Shown piece after piece: positions 1 through 9,732 of a stretch of DNA of 45,795 nt (positions are counted from its first letter, which is position 1; each line of letters starts with the position of its first letter). Source of the stretch: Halanaerobiales bacterium (GTDB taxonomy: Bacteria; Bacillota; Halanaerobiia; Halanaerobiales; M55B127); assembly GCA_018399995.1 (NCBI GenBank), contig JAGYMU010000008.1, positions 1 through 45,795 on the forward strand. The letters run 5' to 3'. Below the pieces are notes generated by a model. It did no database searches, was not told the DNA's origin, and saw nothing but the letters and a program-made list of their open reading frames with translations. The translations under genes and the position numbers were made by a program.

Positions 1-227
1 TTCAGAGCTCTTAAAGTATAGTATTTTACATATTTGATATTAATGGGTTTCCTATTACATCAACATTTTCTAAAAAAATATATTAAACTCTAAAATGATA
101 CTTTTTGTGCAGGTTTCAAATTGGAAAATTATTTAAAGCCTTATATGTTGGGCTTTATTATCTAGAAATAGTAATTTATCAATGTTTTTTGTACAAAAAG
201 AAAATTGTAAACTTTAGGAGCTCTGAA
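1..227. mobile_element. MITE-like non-autonomous element with terminal inverted repeats (left edge may lie outside the window)
   Basis: TTCAGAGCTCtTAAAGTaTAgtATTTT at 1-27 matches the reverse complement of the sequence ending at 227 (TTCAGAGCTCcTAAAGTtTAcaATTTT) at 23/27 positions; no ORF inside; internal perfect palindrome TTTTTGTACAAAAA at 186-199. Confidence 0.5.
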
Positions 228-283
228 ATTAATTAATATCAATATGTAAATTACAGACAACTTTGGATGGGAGAGTTTAATTA

Positions 284-1264
284 ATGAGTATATTAGTTAC
301 CGGAGGAGCCGGTTATATCGGAAGCCATGTGGTAAAAACACTTCTTAATAAATTTGATGTTATCACCCTTGATAATTTAAATAAGGGCTATGAAAAAGCT
401 GTTTTAGGTGGTAGATTAATCAAAGGTGATCTCGGTGATAAAAAGCTCTTAAAGAAAATTTTTGAAAATAATAATATTGAAGCAGTTATCCACCTTGCGG
501 CAGATAGTCTGGTGGGAGAATCGATGAAAAATCCCGCCAAGTATTATCATAATAATCTGGATAAAAGCATTAAATTACTGGAGATGATGGTAGAGTATAA
601 TATTAAAAATATTGTATTTTCATCTACAGCAGCCGTCTATGGTGAACCTCAAAAGATACCTATAACAGAAGAGCATCCAATTTGTCCCAGTAATCCATAT
701 GGAGAAAGTAAGTATTTTTTTGAGAAAGTCATGGAGCGCTATGATAAAATATTTGATCTTAAATATATTTCCTTGAGATATTTTAATGCAGCCGGGGCAG
801 ATCCGGCCGGAGAAATTGGTGAGGATCATAAACCGGAAACACATCTAATCCCTCTGATCTTAGATGTTGCTTTAAATAAAAGGGAGAAGATCTTTATTTT
901 TGGCACTGATTACAGCACAAGAGATGGAACATGTGTAAGGGATTATATACATGTTAATGATCTTGCAACTGCTCATCTTCTTGCCCTCAGGGCACTTATG
1001 CAGGGCAAAGAGAGCAGCATCTATAATCTGGGGAACGGCCAGGGTTATACAGTAAGGGAAGTTATTGAAACTGTTAGAAGAGTTACAAATAGAAATATTA
1101 TTGCTGAAAAGGCAAAAAGAAGACCAGGTGATCCAGCTCGGTTGATTGCCAGTTCGCAAAAGATAAAAGAAGAGTTGAACTGGTCGGCCAATTTACCTGA
1201 TCTTGATACGATAATAGAAACAGCCTGGCATTGGCATAAAAAAGGCGGTTTTGATAAAAAATGA
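284..1264 (+). CDS. galE: UDP-glucose 4-epimerase
   Basis: N-terminal Rossmann motif VTGGAGYIGSH; SSTAAVYGEP, YGESKYFFE (YxxxK) and RYFNAAGADPAGEIGEDH motifs typical of GalE. Confidence 0.95.
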   Translation: MSILVTGGAGYIGSHVVKTLLNKFDVITLDNLNKGYEKAVLGGRLIKGDLGDKKLLKKIFENNNIEAVIHLAADSLVGESMKNPAKYYHNNLDKSIKLLEMMVEYNIKNIVFSSTAAVYGEPQKIPITEEHPICPSNPYGESKYFFEKVMERYDKIFDLKYISLRYFNAAGADPAGEIGEDHKPETHLIPLILDVALNKREKIFIFGTDYSTRDGTCVRDYIHVNDLATAHLLALRALMQGKESSIYNLGNGQGYTVREVIETVRRVTNRNIIAEKAKRRPGDPARLIASSQKIKEELNWSANLPDLDTIIETAWHWHKKGGFDKK

Positions 1265-1307
1265 TCAATGAATAGGAGATAATAATAAGAATATTGCAAC
1301 AGGGCAT

Positions 1308-1340
1308 AAAAGAGGTCAAAGGTTAATCTTTGATCTCTTT
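1308..1340 (+). terminator. possible terminator hairpin after galE
   Basis: AAAGAGGTCAAAG-loop-CTTTGATCTCTTT, about 13-bp stem with one G.U pair; no clean T-run after the stem, so only a weak terminator call. Confidence 0.4.
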
Positions 1341-1633
1341 AAAAATATAATCAGAGAATATATGTAAGATAGATAAAATGTGTATTATAAGTCTTAATAT
1401 AATCGGATAATACGGTAATTTAAATTAATAGCATTAAAACTATTTAAATATATTTAGGTTGAGAGTAATTTATTTTTAATAGGGCTGTTTAGTAAAAATT
1501 GCTAATATGTTGCTATTTAAGGTAATATATTATAAAATTATTAAGTAAAGAAACCTAATGCAATACTATTATTTTTTATAACTTATTAATGAATACTTAT
1601 AGTTCAATAAAGAGAATGAAAAGGAGGATAGAT

Positions 1634-2446
1634 ATGATTCATAAAATAAATGAGGCGGCTAAATACATCAAATCTGAAATAAAAAGCGGGGCAGAAACAG
1701 CCCTCATTTTGGGTTCGGGTTTAGGGGTTTTGGCCGAAGAAATGGAAGATAAAAAGATTATTAAATATAAAGAAATTCCAAATTTTCCGGTTTCCACAGT
1801 ACAGGGCCATCTTGGTCAATTTGTTTTTGGCAGTTTAAATAACAAACAGATTATGGCTATGCAGGGGCGTTTCCATTATTATGAGGGTTACAGTATGGAT
1901 GAAATTGTACTACCGATTCGAATTATGCATAAATTGGGTATTAAAAATTTAATCATAACTAATGCTGCAGGTGGCATCAATATTAATTATAATCCAGGTA
2001 ATTTTATGATCATCCAGGATCATATAAATCTGATGGGTGATAATCCATTAAGAGGTAAAAATTTAGAGGAATTTGGTCCCCGGTTTCCCGATATGTCTGA
2101 GATATATAATAAAGAATTAAGAGAGTTGACATATAAAATAGCAGTCCAAAATGAGATCAAAGTAGTCAAAGGAGTCTATGTAGGGTTGATGGGTCCCAGT
2201 TATGAAACACCAGCCGAAATTAGATATCTAAGAAAAGCTGGAGCTGATGCAGTCGGAATGTCAACCGTACCTGAGGCGATCACTGCTAATCACATGGGAT
2301 TTAATATATTAGGGATCTCCTGTATTACAAATATGGCAGCCGGTGTATTACCTCAACCTTTAGATCATAAAGAGGTAATGAAGATAGCTGAAGAGGTCAA
2401 ATTAGAATTTTCTACTTTTATTAAAGCGATTTTAAAAGAAGTTTAG
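1634..2446 (+). CDS. purine-nucleoside phosphorylase
   Basis: GSGLGVLAEEM, VSTVQGHLGQFVFG, MQGRFHYYEGY, ITNAAGGIN and GPSYETPAEIR motifs. ATG 1634 preferred over track start 1589 because AAGGAGG lies directly upstream. Confidence 0.93.
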   Translation: MIHKINEAAKYIKSEIKSGAETALILGSGLGVLAEEMEDKKIIKYKEIPNFPVSTVQGHLGQFVFGSLNNKQIMAMQGRFHYYEGYSMDEIVLPIRIMHKLGIKNLIITNAAGGININYNPGNFMIIQDHINLMGDNPLRGKNLEEFGPRFPDMSEIYNKELRELTYKIAVQNEIKVVKGVYVGLMGPSYETPAEIRYLRKAGADAVGMSTVPEAITANHMGFNILGISCITNMAAGVLPQPLDHKEVMKIAEEVKLEFSTFIKAILKEV

Positions 2447-2462
2447 GCCAGGAGGTCGAAAA

Positions 2463-3770
2463 ATGAGGGCATATGATTTGATCTTAAAGAAACGAGATAA
2501 TAATGAGCTAAATAAAAAAGAAATAGATTTTTTGATCAAAGGCTTTACACAGGGAGAAATACCAGATTATCAGATATCTGCTCTGGCAATGGCAATCTAT
2601 TTTAATGGTATGAATGAACGTGAAATAGCTGATTTAACGATGGCGATGGCAGAGTCTGGTGATCAGATTGACCTTTCAAAAGTCGAAGGTATTATAGTAG
2701 ATAAACACAGTACAGGTGGTGTAGGAGATACTACTTCTTTAGTATTAATTCCCCTAGTTGCTGCGGCAGGTGTACCTGTTGCCAAGATGTCAGGTAGGGG
2801 TCTAGGTCATACTGGTGGAACTATAGATAAACTGGAGTCAATACCTAATTTTAAGACGAATTTGAGTAGGGATACTTTTATCAATAATATAAATGAGATC
2901 AATGCAGCAATTGCCGGTCAAAGCGGGAATTTAACACCTGCTGATAAAAAACTCTATTCTTTACGAGATGTTACAGCTACTGTTGACTCAATTCCACTAA
3001 TTGCGAGCAGTATAATGAGTAAAAAGATTGCCGGTGGTGCAGATGGAATAGTACTTGATGTAAAACTTGGCTCAGGGGCATTTATGAAAGATATTAAAGA
3101 GGCAGAAAAGTTAGCTGAGATTATGGTTAATATAGGAGAGAAACTCAACAAAAAAACAATTGCTGTATTAACTGATATGGAACAGCCTTTGGGCAAGGCA
3201 GTTGGAAATAATCTGGAAGTAATTGAAGCTGTAAATACCCTTAAAGATCAGGGACCTCTAGATTTGCGAGAAATCTGCTTAACTTTAGGGGCGAATATGC
3301 TCTTGATTGCTGAAAAGGTTGATAGTTTTAAAAAAGGCTATGAACTCTTAGAAGATAAATTAAAGGGTGGAGAGGCTTTTGATAAATTCAAAGAACTTGT
3401 TGAGAAACAGGGTGGAGATTTAAGATATATAGAAAATACTGATAAATTTAAAAAATCCCAAAATCGATGGGAACTAAAAGCGGATAAAAATGGTTTTCTT
3501 GTTCAATTAAAAGCAATCAACATTGGTCTGGCTGCAATGTTGGTTGGGGCCGGAAGGGCAACAAAGTCAGATGAAATTCTTAATGAAGTAGGGGTAATTC
3601 TTCACAAAAAGTACGGTAATAGGATTGCAAAAGGTGATAAAATTGCAACCCTACATTATAATAAAAATGATGATAATTTTGCAGAGGCGGTTCAGAAATT
3701 AAAAGATTCCTATCTAATTGAAAATAAGGTTATAAAGCCCAGGGATTTAATTTACAAAATAATTAAATAG
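2463..3770 (+). CDS. pyrimidine-nucleoside (thymidine) phosphorylase
   Basis: VDKHSTGGVGDTTSLVLIPLVAAAGVPVAKMSGRGLGHTGGTIDKLESIP signature; C-terminal PYNP-type domain. Confidence 0.95.
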   Translation: MRAYDLILKKRDNNELNKKEIDFLIKGFTQGEIPDYQISALAMAIYFNGMNEREIADLTMAMAESGDQIDLSKVEGIIVDKHSTGGVGDTTSLVLIPLVAAAGVPVAKMSGRGLGHTGGTIDKLESIPNFKTNLSRDTFINNINEINAAIAGQSGNLTPADKKLYSLRDVTATVDSIPLIASSIMSKKIAGGADGIVLDVKLGSGAFMKDIKEAEKLAEIMVNIGEKLNKKTIAVLTDMEQPLGKAVGNNLEVIEAVNTLKDQGPLDLREICLTLGANMLLIAEKVDSFKKGYELLEDKLKGGEAFDKFKELVEKQGGDLRYIENTDKFKKSQNRWELKADKNGFLVQLKAINIGLAAMLVGAGRATKSDEILNEVGVILHKKYGNRIAKGDKIATLHYNKNDDNFAEAVQKLKDSYLIENKVIKPRDLIYKIIK

Positions 3771-3790
3771 ATTGGCAGATAAAATAAGGG

Positions 3791-5119
3791 GTGGATGAAA
3801 TGAGTATGTTTGATGGGGAAAGACTTTCTATAGAGACCTTTCAGATTGATAAAAAAAGGATGCAGCAGGGCTGGTATTCAGATGTTTATTTCAGGAATGT
3901 CAGCAGGATATTAAAGAAACTTTCTGAAGAGGGCTATAGATTCAAAAAAGAAGATATAGGAAATTTAGAGGTAGAGATGCAGATTTTTCCCCGCAGAGAA
4001 CCATTTTGTATTTTAGGAGGCGTAGATGAGGCTTTAGCCTTACTGAAAGCAGCTACAGGCTATGAAAATAATAGAGGTGAGTTTGTAGAAACATATGATG
4101 AGTTGGAAGTCTTAGCCTGTCAGGACGGGCAAAGAGGCTATTATACTGGAGATCCTTGCAGGGTAGACCCGATAATAAAAGTTAGAGGCAGATATAGAGA
4201 TTTTGCCCATCTAGAAACAGCTATCATTGGTTCCTTAACCGAAGCCTCCCGTATTGCAACCAATGTTTATCGAGTAATGGAGGCTGCCCGGGGCAAAGAT
4301 GTTCTGTTTTTTCCTGCTCGCTTTGCTCACTATAAGCTGCAGGCTTTGCATGGATATGCATATTCATTGGGGGTTAATGCCTATAACCAGGATTATGAGG
4401 AAAATACGAACCGTTACGTCTCCACAGATGAACAGGGAGCTTGGTGGGGAGGCAAAGGCGGGGGAACGATAAGCCATTCATATATTGCCTCATTTTTGGG
4501 TGATACTACAGAGGCCATGCTTCAATTTTCCCGACTGATGCCCACAGATGTTAATAGGATTGCCCTGGTTGATTTTGATAATGACTGTGTTACAACCAGT
4601 CTTGAAGTACTTAAAGCTATGTTTGATAGATATATTAAATTTAAAAAGGCGGGTCAAAAAGAGCAGGCACAGAAATATAAACTATTTGGAGTTAGGCCTG
4701 ATAATTCTTCTAGCCTTAGAGATAAAAGTATTGAGCCTCTTGGTGAAAAAAAATTAGATAATGGGGTAAATGCCAGGCTCGTTTTCAAATTGAGAAAAGA
4801 GATGGATAAAGCCTATCAAAAATGGGATTTAAAACAAAATGAAATAAAAGAAGCAGAAAAGTTCTGCCGGGATGTAAAGATAATTGCCACAGGTGGATTT
4901 AAACCTAAAAAGATCAATGAGTTTGAAAAGTCACAGGTTCCGGTTGATATCTATGGTGTGGGAAGCTGGCTTTTATCTAATAGCTCTGTGGAGGGCACTA
5001 AAAATGATTTTACAGCAGATGTAGTCAGGGTTAAAAAAGATGGTGAGTGGATCGAGATGGCCAAAGCCGGACGCAAGGCCTGTGATAATGAATGTCTAAA
5101 AAAAGTAACCCAATACTAA
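3791..5119 (+). CDS. nicotinate phosphoribosyltransferase family protein
   Basis: Overall NAPRTase/QPRTase-like pattern (early TFQIDKKRMQQGWYSDVYFRN, FPARFAH, internal VDFDNDC, late IIATGGFKPKKINEFEKSQVPVDIYGVGSWL); substrate not determinable from sequence. Confidence 0.75.
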   Translation: MDEMSMFDGERLSIETFQIDKKRMQQGWYSDVYFRNVSRILKKLSEEGYRFKKEDIGNLEVEMQIFPRREPFCILGGVDEALALLKAATGYENNRGEFVETYDELEVLACQDGQRGYYTGDPCRVDPIIKVRGRYRDFAHLETAIIGSLTEASRIATNVYRVMEAARGKDVLFFPARFAHYKLQALHGYAYSLGVNAYNQDYEENTNRYVSTDEQGAWWGGKGGGTISHSYIASFLGDTTEAMLQFSRLMPTDVNRIALVDFDNDCVTTSLEVLKAMFDRYIKFKKAGQKEQAQKYKLFGVRPDNSSSLRDKSIEPLGEKKLDNGVNARLVFKLRKEMDKAYQKWDLKQNEIKEAEKFCRDVKIIATGGFKPKKINEFEKSQVPVDIYGVGSWLLSNSSVEGTKNDFTADVVRVKKDGEWIEMAKAGRKACDNECLKKVTQY

Positions 5120-5137
5120 GATAATGGGGTTGATTTC

Positions 5138-7747
5138 ATGGATTTAATTATATCACATGAAAATACTGATATTGATGGCCTGGCAGGAATGATAGCTGCT
5201 CTTAAACTCTATACTGAGGCCCGTGTTGTTATTTCTGAAAACCTAAGCAATTTAGCACAGAGGTTTTTAGCTATATATAAAGATGAGTTTGAACTATACA
5301 GATATGATGAAATAGATTATGAAAAAATAGATAGATTGATTATTGTTGATACCCATGAATTTGATAGATTGGGACCATTAAAAGATCTTATAAAATGGGA
5401 TGAGGTTGAAACGATTGTTTATGACCATCATCCTCATCAAAAACTGGACTGGATCGATATAGATCTTTCCGAAGATATAGGTTCAGCCACTTCAATTTTA
5501 GTAAACAGAATAAAACGTGAGAATATTAAATTAAACCGAACAGAGGCAACTCTTTTTGCGCTGGGAATTTCTGCTGATACAGGTAACTTTATGCATTTAA
5601 ATACAGAATCCGAGGATTTAATTGCCTTTGCTTACCTTCTGGATATGGGGGCTAATAAAAAGGTTATCAACGAATACTTACTTGAGACCCTTGATAAAAA
5701 GCAGAAGAAGGTTTTTGAACTGCTGATTAAAAACCGCAGAGAGATTAAAATCAAGGATAATAAGATAACTTATTTTGTTTTAAAATATCCCCACTATGTG
5801 TCAGGTTTAAACAATGTGGTAGAAAAGATAAAACTGCTTTATCAATTATCAGTCGTGTTCATCTTAGTTGAGATGGAAGGCAAGGTTATCATCATCGGCA
5901 GGAGTAGTAATGAAAATGTTGATTTAGAGGAGATATTTTCAGCCCTGGGTGGGGGTGGACATCCAGGAGCAGGTTCTGTTTCTTTAAAAACAGATCTTGA
6001 GATAGCTAAAAATAGATTAAAAACTACAATTAGAGATAAGATAAAAGGTTCAATCAAAGTTAAAGAAGTAATGCAAGAACCGGTAAAATTGAGTCAGGAC
6101 TTAAAAATTATTAAAGCAAAAGATCTGATGGAAAAAAAAGATATTACCGGTGTACTGATTGTTGATCAAAAAGACAGGGTTAAGGGGATTTTTACTACTC
6201 GTGATTTGAGGAGAATAAGTGATAAAGAAAAATTAAACAGGGTACCTCTTAAGGGATATATGACTAAAAAGCTGATCTTTATCAAACCTGATGATACAAT
6301 TCAAAGAGCCCAAAAGAAGATGGTAAAACATGATATAGGCAGATTACCTGTAAAAAATGAAGTCGGCAAGGTGATCGGCATTATTACTAGACGGATCATC
6401 TTAAATCAATATTATGAACAAAAAACCGCCAGTCAAAACCAAAACAGATATGTAAGTTCATTAGTTAAAATAAGCCCGGAAAAGATAGAAATGGAAGATA
6501 AACTTTCTGAATTGTCCCCAAAAAACCAAAAATTGTTTCAAAAGATAGGTAAGATTGCTCAAAAAATCGAGAGTCGCGTATTTATGGTGGGGGGCATGGT
6601 CAGGGATTTACTATTAGATCGAGAAAGTAAGGATTTTGATTTTGTTGTAGAAGGTAATATCGAAGATCTGATCAGAGAGATAGCTGGTAATTATGGGGTT
6701 GATTACAATTATAATCCAAAATTCAAGACCGGTAATATGATTATTGGTGATAATTACGAGTTAGACTTTGCTGTGGCCAGAAATGAGCTTTATACCCATC
6801 CTGGAGCCCTACCTAAAGTGAAGAAAGCAGATATCTTTGATGACCTTCTTAGAAGGGATTTTACCATAAACGCTCTGGCTATTGCTTTACATCCGGGGGA
6901 ATATGGATATTTATATGATTTTTTCAAGGCCCGAATTGACATTCAAAATAAAATTTTGAAAGCTTTACACCGGTTCAGTTTTTTAGATGATCCCACCCGA
7001 ATTATTAGGGGGATTAGGTTGGCTATTCAGCTTGATTTAAATGTAGAAGAGGAGACGATGGCATTAATGCAGGAAACTATACGTTTAAGCCGTTTCTCTG
7101 ATGTCAGTTTCCCCCGTGTCTATAAAGAACTGAGGCTATTATTTGATAATAAGCCCGATGAAAAGTTTATCAGGCTTTTAAAAAAATTACCTTTTTTAAG
7201 GCTGCTTTATGATAATTATCAGGTACCCGATAATCTAAAGTGTAAGTGGGAGAGAGCTGAAAAGCACCTTGCATATTTTACTAACAATAATTATAATGTA
7301 GAAAAATGGGTAATATATTTTTCATTTTTATTTAAAGATATACCAGATTCAATTGTGGAAGGCTGGGCACTCAATCAGTGGGTAAAAGAAATCATTTTCT
7401 TTGACCCCTTAAAATATGATATTACAGATATAATTGATAGTTCTAGCCATGTTGATTTATACAACTGTTTAAAAGAATTATCAACTGAAAAACTCGTATT
7501 GTTAATGATTGAATATGATGATGAAAAGCTAAATGAGAAGATATTTTTTTACTTAGAAGAAATTTCAGATTTAAAAACAAAAGTAAATGGCAATGATTTG
7601 ATTGATATTGGTTATCAGGAAGGACCAATAATCAGTTATGCTTTAAAACTAATTAAAAGAAAAGTATTAAAAGGCAAACTTAAGACAAAAAAGGATCAGT
7701 TAGATTATGCCAGAAAGATAAAAAAGAAACTGGAAGGGAAGAACTAA
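5138..7747 (+). CDS. DHH phosphoesterase / two CBS domains / CCA- or A-adding tRNA nucleotidyltransferase fusion
   Basis: VDTHEFDRLG and YDHHPHQ (DHH), LGGGGHPGAGS (DHHA1), two CBS-like segments, then VGGMVRDLLLDRESKDFDFVVEG, RRDFTINALAIAL and DDPTRIIRGIRLA of class II poly(A) polymerase/CCA enzymes. Confidence 0.9.
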   Translation: MDLIISHENTDIDGLAGMIAALKLYTEARVVISENLSNLAQRFLAIYKDEFELYRYDEIDYEKIDRLIIVDTHEFDRLGPLKDLIKWDEVETIVYDHHPHQKLDWIDIDLSEDIGSATSILVNRIKRENIKLNRTEATLFALGISADTGNFMHLNTESEDLIAFAYLLDMGANKKVINEYLLETLDKKQKKVFELLIKNRREIKIKDNKITYFVLKYPHYVSGLNNVVEKIKLLYQLSVVFILVEMEGKVIIIGRSSNENVDLEEIFSALGGGGHPGAGSVSLKTDLEIAKNRLKTTIRDKIKGSIKVKEVMQEPVKLSQDLKIIKAKDLMEKKDITGVLIVDQKDRVKGIFTTRDLRRISDKEKLNRVPLKGYMTKKLIFIKPDDTIQRAQKKMVKHDIGRLPVKNEVGKVIGIITRRIILNQYYEQKTASQNQNRYVSSLVKISPEKIEMEDKLSELSPKNQKLFQKIGKIAQKIESRVFMVGGMVRDLLLDRESKDFDFVVEGNIEDLIREIAGNYGVDYNYNPKFKTGNMIIGDNYELDFAVARNELYTHPGALPKVKKADIFDDLLRRDFTINALAIALHPGEYGYLYDFFKARIDIQNKILKALHRFSFLDDPTRIIRGIRLAIQLDLNVEEETMALMQETIRLSRFSDVSFPRVYKELRLLFDNKPDEKFIRLLKKLPFLRLLYDNYQVPDNLKCKWERAEKHLAYFTNNNYNVEKWVIYFSFLFKDIPDSIVEGWALNQWVKEIIFFDPLKYDITDIIDSSSHVDLYNCLKELSTEKLVLLMIEYDDEKLNEKIFFYLEEISDLKTKVNGNDLIDIGYQEGPIISYALKLIKRKVLKGKLKTKKDQLDYARKIKKKLEGKN

Positions 7748-7750
7748 AAT

Positions 7751-8392
7751 ATGTCAACAGTAATGGAATTAATACTTGTCATACCAATCTTATTAATATC
7801 ATTATCTATTCACGAATACTCACATGGCTATGTCTCATATTTATTGGGAGATCCCACTCCCAAACAAAATGGAAGATTGACTTTAAATCCGATTGCACAT
7901 CTTGATTTGATGGGCAGTTTGGTTTTGTTGATTACAAGAAGAATAGGTTGGGCTAAACCAGTACCGATCAATCCCCGCTATTATCAAAATCCGCGCCGGG
8001 GTTTGATGTTGGTAGGAGTGGCGGGACCTGCTTCTAATCTCATTATGGCCGTAATATTTTCTTTAGTTTTTAAGGCTGTGATGTTTACTGTAGACGCTGG
8101 TTCACTGAATGCGGTAAACTTACAAATTAGTGATCTTCAATATGTAACTTTAAACTTTCTATATCTGGCAATTATCGTCAACTTAAGTCTGGGGTTTTTC
8201 AACCTGTTACCCATACCACCACTGGATGGATCTAATATTTTAAGAGGTGTTCTCCCCAGAAATTTGGATAAATATTTAAATAAACTGCAGGGACCAATTG
8301 GCATGGTTATCTTGTTAGTATTGGCCTATACTGGTCTTTTATGGCAGATGATCAGTCCTTTTGTTAACCTATTTTTGGGAATACTAATTTAA
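7751..8392 (+). CDS. site-2 protease / peptidase M50 family membrane protein
   Basis: HEYSHGY (HExxH-type) motif near N-terminus, NLLPIPPLDGSNIL motif, multiple hydrophobic segments. Confidence 0.9.
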   Translation: MSTVMELILVIPILLISLSIHEYSHGYVSYLLGDPTPKQNGRLTLNPIAHLDLMGSLVLLITRRIGWAKPVPINPRYYQNPRRGLMLVGVAGPASNLIMAVIFSLVFKAVMFTVDAGSLNAVNLQISDLQYVTLNFLYLAIIVNLSLGFFNLLPIPPLDGSNILRGVLPRNLDKYLNKLQGPIGMVILLVLAYTGLLWQMISPFVNLFLGILI

Positions 8393-8409
8393 AGAATCAG
8401 GTGGATAAT

Positions 8410-9123
8410 ATGGAATATGAGGTTGAATTAGATGAGTTTCAGGGGCCCCTGGAATTACTTTACCAGCTGGTCAAAAAAAATAAAATAGAGATTAATAAGA
8501 TATCTTTAGCTAAGATTACTGGTCAGTACCTTGATTATATCGATCAGCATATTGTTGATTTAGGATATATAAGTGAATTTTTGGTTATTGCAGCTGAATT
8601 GATTGAGATTAAAGCAAGTTACCTTTTACCCAAAGTGGATAAAAAAGATGAAAAAAAAGAAGATGAAAGTCTAGTAGAAAGGTTAAGAAAATACCAGCTC
8701 TATAAAGAACTTTCCTTCGTTTTAGCTGATAACTATGAAGTAAGAAGAGATATCTTCACAAACAATCCCGAATTAGAAAAGTTACGTAATTTTGAAGAAG
8801 AAGTGGTCATTTTAGTGGATTTAAAAGATCTCAAGCAGATTTATTTGAAGGCCCTTTATTCTGATAATGATCTTGAAGATGAAGATATAAGAGAGGTAGA
8901 ACATATAATAGTTGAAAAGATAAAAGTAGAAAAAAAGATAAATGATATTTTAGAAATTTTAGCTAAAGATAATAAAGTTAAATTCTATAGATTAATAGAA
9001 GATAAGAGTAATTTGATGGAGATTGTTGTAACATTTTTAAGTATATTAGAGCTGATGAAATTAAATAAGGTTCAGGTGCGGCAGGATAAGCATTTTTCTC
9101 CTATTAAAGTTTCCTTAGCTTAA
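8410..9123 (+). CDS. scpA: segregation and condensation protein A
   Basis: EVELDEFQGPLELLYQLVKKNKIEINKISLAKITGQYL is a typical ScpA N-terminus; directly precedes scpB. ATG 8410 or GTG 8401 as start. Confidence 0.92.
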   Translation: MEYEVELDEFQGPLELLYQLVKKNKIEINKISLAKITGQYLDYIDQHIVDLGYISEFLVIAAELIEIKASYLLPKVDKKDEKKEDESLVERLRKYQLYKELSFVLADNYEVRRDIFTNNPELEKLRNFEEEVVILVDLKDLKQIYLKALYSDNDLEDEDIREVEHIIVEKIKVEKKINDILEILAKDNKVKFYRLIEDKSNLMEIVVTFLSILELMKLNKVQVRQDKHFSPIKVSLA

Positions 9124-9136
9124 AGCAGGTGATAGA

Positions 9137-9673
9137 ATGGATGAAGCAAAGATAGCAAAAATTGAAGCAATTATATTTATAGCCCAAGAACCGGTTAATA
9201 TAGATAAAATATCGAGGGTAGTGGATATCAAAATTTCTGTTTTAAGACCGCTATTAAAAGAGTTAAAAGCCAAATACGAAAAAAATAGCCATGGTTTTGA
9301 GTTAAATAACTATGATGATCATTATGTATTTGAAAGCAAAAAGAAATACGGAGATCTTATTTTAGATTATATGAATATTTCCAAGAGGAAGAAATTAAGT
9401 TCAGCTGCCTTAGAAACCCTGGCTATTGTTGCATATGAACAGCCAATTACCAGAAGGGAAATAGAATCGATAAGAGGGGTTAATGTAGAAAGGACTCTCT
9501 CGACATTAGAAAAGTATAATTTAATTGAAGAAAAGGGAAGAAAAGAAACAATTGGTAACCCTATTATATATGGGACGACCACTGTTTTTTTGCAGAAATT
9601 CGGACTTGATGATATTACTAAATTACCTCAAATAGAGGATATTGATTATAAAAAAGTCTTTCAGGAAGATTAA
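9137..9673 (+). CDS. scpB: segregation and condensation protein B
   Basis: IEAIIFIAQEPV..., ALETLAIVAYEQPITRREIESIRGVNVERTLSTLEKYNLIEEKGRKETIGNPIIYGTT is characteristic of ScpB. Confidence 0.95.
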   Translation: MDEAKIAKIEAIIFIAQEPVNIDKISRVVDIKISVLRPLLKELKAKYEKNSHGFELNNYDDHYVFESKKKYGDLILDYMNISKRKKLSSAALETLAIVAYEQPITRREIESIRGVNVERTLSTLEKYNLIEEKGRKETIGNPIIYGTTTVFLQKFGLDDITKLPQIEDIDYKKVFQED

Positions 9674-9732
9674 TAAAGGAATATTTTGTTTTTTAAAGAA
9701 TATATTAATATAGACCGAAAGGATGTCTATTG

